Assembly (NCBI GenBank): GCA_030248195.1 | Contig: JASAND010023977.1 | Coordinates: 1-64,000 of the forward strand | Reading direction: 5' to 3' | Origin: Trissonchulus latispiculum | Lineage: Eukaryota; Nematoda; Enoplea; Enoplida; Ironidae | DNA length: 64,000 nucleotides | In this document: piece after piece, positions 63,601-64,000 of the stretch | Layout of the letters: every line of letters begins with the position of its first letter | How positions within the stretch are numbered: the stretch's first letter is position 1 | The notes under the pieces: generated by a model | Told to the model about the DNA's origin: nothing | Seen by the model: only the letters and a program-made list of their open reading frames with translations | The model's database searches: none | Made by a program: the position numbers and the translations under genes

Positions 63601-64000
63601 CCTGCAGCCAGTCAACTGACATTCCCCCCCTCTGAATTTGCTCTCCGAGATATTTCTTATGATCCTACTTTTTGGTCTTCCATCCTTGTATTCTATTTCA
63701 ACGATTTTTCATTTGCTGTTATTTTTATTATATTATATTATTGTTTTTATATTATATATATTGTATGTTATATTATTATTTCAGAAAAATCTCCTGGTCC
63801 GCATCGGGCCTACCAGCCCCATGTATCCGTCGGTTAAGTCGCTCCTAGAGCGAACAGCTCCGGTGATGATTGACCCTGAAGCGGTAGAGCTGTTGGCTGC
63901 TCGAGTCTATGATGCTCTAGAGGACCGGCTGGACTCTGTACCCTATCAGATACCCCGGCAGCGAATTGGAGAACGTAGCCTGGAACTGCTACATGTATGT
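52340..64000 (+). CDS. PDS5: sister chromatid cohesion protein PDS5 (14 exons, partial at both ends)
   Basis: Joined exons give about 636 codons that follow animal PDS5A/B from roughly residue 70 onward without gaps. Landmarks: [18 protein letters not shown] (exon 1), [15 protein letters not shown] (exons 2-3), SVMPQLEFK (exon 5), [15 protein letters not shown] (exons 6-7), [15 protein letters not shown] (exons 8-9), [16 protein letters not shown] (exons 9-10) and HAVKAFNEIM (exons 10-11). PDS5 is a nuclear HEAT-repeat protein that binds the cohesin kleisin with WAPL and sororin-type partners and controls cohesin release, cohesion maintenance and acetylation. Animal PDS5 is around 1,200-1,450 residues, so about half is here; the N-terminal exons were not found and the C-terminal part lies beyond 64000. 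All introns are GT..AG, 0.17-2.1 kb, and loaded with MITEs. A low-complexity insert [18 protein letters not shown] in exon 3 is unusual. Confidence 0.96.
52602..53035. mobile_element. poly-G MITE in PDS5 intron 1
   Basis: Ends are CCTGGGCTTTTTCTAG and the inverse (TAAAAAAAACCCAGG), flanked by TTA on both sides. Both arms carry repeated AAAGTGGGGGGG runs. The AT-rich core holds a perfect hairpin TTCCGGCGAAGCCGGAA. No ORF. Confidence 0.7.
53074..53235. mobile_element. possible MITE fragment with poly-G end
   Basis: GTAGCCAGAAAAAATTTCG followed by a G run; at the right a weak inverse GCCCCCCAGAAGTTGAATTTTTG. Too degenerate for firm borders. Confidence 0.35.
53420..53506 (+). CDS. PDS5: PDS5 exon 2
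   Basis: 87 bases, phase 0-0. TTTCAG|GATATT to TTAGAG|GTGAGT. Encodes [13 protein letters not shown]...YFYLLE. Confidence 0.95.
53869..53965. mobile_element. left-half copy of the 43.4-kb MITE, ending just before PDS5 exon 3
   Basis: AAAAACGTCTGCCCTGCAGTC and CCTTTAGTCCGAAACAG...GAGAGCCAATG match the left arm and loop of 43391-43540. It ends about 15-20 bases before the exon 3 acceptor. Confidence 0.65.
53980..54270 (+). CDS. PDS5: PDS5 exon 3
   Basis: 291 bases, phase 0-0. TTCCAG|AATCTA to TACAAG|GTTTGA (weak donor, then a long G run). Contains a serine/aspartate insert relative to vertebrate PDS5. Confidence 0.94.
54387..54718. mobile_element. MITE with TAGTGATGGGCAC ends in PDS5 intron 3
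   Basis: TAGTGATGGGCAC at 54387 and its inverse ending at 54718. Inside both ends ATATCCGGATATCC-type palindromic words repeat. 332 bp, non-coding. Confidence 0.8.
55373..55453 (+). CDS. PDS5: PDS5 exon 4
   Basis: 81 bases, phase 0-0. TTTTAG|ACTCAG to CACAGT|GTAAGT. Encodes [17 protein letters not shown] and [10 protein letters not shown]. Confidence 0.93.
55519..55826. mobile_element. poly-G MITE in PDS5 intron 4
   Basis: Ends CTGGCATTTCTTAGGG and inverse CCCACTAAAAATGCCAG. CTTTT flanks both sides (55514-55518, 55827-55831), a possible 5-bp duplication. Arms carry GAAAAGTGG[GA]-type repeats. Confidence 0.7.
56174..56311 (+). CDS. PDS5: PDS5 exon 5
   Basis: 138 bases, phase 0-0. TTTCAG|CATTTC to ATACAG|GTTTGG. 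Encodes [15 protein letters not shown] through [11 protein letters not shown]. Confidence 0.95.
56335..56740. mobile_element. poly-G MITE in PDS5 intron 5
   Basis: Ends CCAGGATATTTTTAGGG and inverse CGGTAGAAATATCCTGG. G-rich arms and an AT-rich core with hairpin TCCGGCGACGCCGGA, as in the intron 1 element. Confidence 0.7.
57060..57175 (+). CDS. PDS5: PDS5 exon 6
   Basis: 116 bases, phase 0-2. TTTCAG|AGCTCT to GAAAAG|GTACAA. The split arginine codon AG|A is completed in exon 7. Confidence 0.94.
57900..57994 (+). CDS. PDS5: PDS5 exon 7
   Basis: 95 bases, phase 2-1. TTATAG|ATTTAA to GTCTG|GTAAGC. Encodes (R)[16 protein letters not shown] through LRDEVS(G). Confidence 0.94.
58273..58742. mobile_element. 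candidate MITE in PDS5 intron 7
   Basis: Left CCAGGGGCGGATCCAGGG, a start seen in many invertebrate DNA transposon ends. The right end has GGATAGGTAGGTCGG and GGGGTAGGTCGCC words matching the left AGGGTAGGT only loosely. Core has CCGTCGATGCCGG. Confidence 0.4.
58821..58966 (+). CDS. PDS5: PDS5 exon 8
   Basis: 146 bases, phase 1-0. TTTTAG|GTGCCC to AAAAAG|GTATTT. Encodes (G)[16 protein letters not shown] through KERALDKK. Confidence 0.95.
59042..60128. mobile_element. non-autonomous DNA transposon in PDS5 intron 8, about 1.1 kb
   Basis: TATAGAGGTCGGGGAAGAAAA at the left and the inverse (TTTTTTCCCGACCTCTATA) at the right. Several internal GGTTGGTTTTTTCCCC-type subterminal words occur in both orientations (59090, 59405, 59903, 59921). 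Flanking TA could be the target duplication. No transposase. Confidence 0.7.
60544..60640. repeat. (AT)n microsatellite in PDS5 intron 8
   Basis: About 42 AT units with a few TG variants at the right end. Confidence 0.97.
61097..61248 (+). CDS. PDS5: PDS5 exon 9
   Basis: 152 bases, phase 0-2. TTGCAG|TTTAAA to GGATAA|GTAAGA. Encodes [12 protein letters not shown] through YYQISLED(K). Confidence 0.94.
61741..61854 (+). CDS. PDS5: PDS5 exon 10
   Basis: 114 bases, phase 2-2. TTTTAG|ACTGCA to GTCAA|GTACGT. Encodes (K)[15 protein letters not shown] through DEHAV(K). Confidence 0.93.
62107..62139 (+). CDS. PDS5: PDS5 exon 11 (33-base microexon)
   Basis: 33 bases, phase 2-2. TTTCAG|GGCATT to TTGGC|GTAAGT. 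Encodes (K)[10 protein letters not shown](A); position and sequence match the human NALNEM region. Confidence 0.9.
62311..62408 (+). CDS. PDS5: PDS5 exon 12
   Basis: 98 bases, phase 2-1. TTGCAG|AATTCG to GGCCG|GTAGGA. Encodes (A)[16 protein letters not shown] through KIRRLA(D). Confidence 0.93.
62655..62735. mobile_element. right-half copy of the 43.4-kb MITE in PDS5 intron 12
   Basis: CTCTCCTGTTTCGGACTAAAA and AGTGACTGCCTGCAGGCGG then TTTTTCTT match the right arm of 43391-43540. Confidence 0.65.
62817..62956 (+). CDS. PDS5: PDS5 exon 13
   Basis: 140 bases, phase 1-0. TTTTAG-type acceptor (TGTTTAG|ACTATT) to TCTGTG|GTACGT. Encodes (D)[14 protein letters not shown] through CKEIEDSV. Confidence 0.93.
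63158..63489. mobile_element. poly-G MITE in PDS5 intron 13
   Basis: Ends CTGGCATTTTTAGGG and inverse CAATAAAAAATGGCCAG. G-run arms (GTGGGGGGGGCTTGCCG) and core ATTTTTAGCGAATTATTAGCG, closely parallel to 55519-55826. Confidence 0.7.
63785..64000 (+). CDS. PDS5: PDS5 exon 14, reaching the window edge
   Basis: TTTCAG|AAAAAT, phase 0. Encodes [17 protein letters not shown] through [10 protein letters not shown] donor-like CAT|GTATGT falls on the last six bases (63995), so the exon may end there or continue beyond the window. Confidence 0.88.

Overview
This is eukaryotic nuclear DNA from an animal, most likely an invertebrate. It has introns with GT..AG borders, a multi-exon gene for the cohesin regulator PDS5, Ty3/Gypsy-type LTR retrotransposons, many short inverted-repeat (MITE-like) elements and (AT)n microsatellites. 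No bacterial signals are present. The phylum cannot be fixed from the sequence alone. Host intergenic DNA is AT-rich, while the retroelements are GC-richer and strand-skewed. Layout: 1 to about 9.3 kb is the 5' part of a minus-strand Gypsy-like element with gag, a long protease ORF carrying an unusual duplicated N-terminal motif, and a frameshifted RT/RNase H region that leaves the window at its left edge. 11.6-13.9 kb holds three inverted-repeat elements. 16.2-21.1 kb is a complete, young Gypsy element with identical 149-bp LTRs, a 5-bp target duplication and one intact 1314-codon gag-pol ORF; between its primer site and gag lies an array of 9-bp-stem hairpins whose stems covary. 23.5-27.7 kb is a non-coding, compositionally distinct block of unknown nature. 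27.9-29.6 kb is a non-autonomous hAT-like element with an 8-bp target duplication. 31.6-34.8 kb is a non-autonomous LTR element with identical 473-bp LTRs and only a gag-like ORF. 40.2-42.1 kb is a foldback-type element with iterated subrepeats in its inverted ends. 42.2-43.0 kb is a 772-bp miniature LTR element whose LTRs each carry a tRNA-Gln-like sequence; a truncated relative lies at 48.8-49.3 kb beside unrecognised coding-like fragments. 52.3 kb to the right edge holds 14 consecutive exons of PDS5 (plus strand, about 636 codons, both ends outside or not located); its introns are filled with MITEs, several with poly-G arms. The only clear host gene is PDS5, which acts on chromatin-bound cohesin. 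Nearly everything else recognisable is mobile DNA. The most unusual signals are the covarying hairpin array in the 16-21 kb retrotransposon leader and the tRNA-bearing LTRs of the miniature element at 42 kb.
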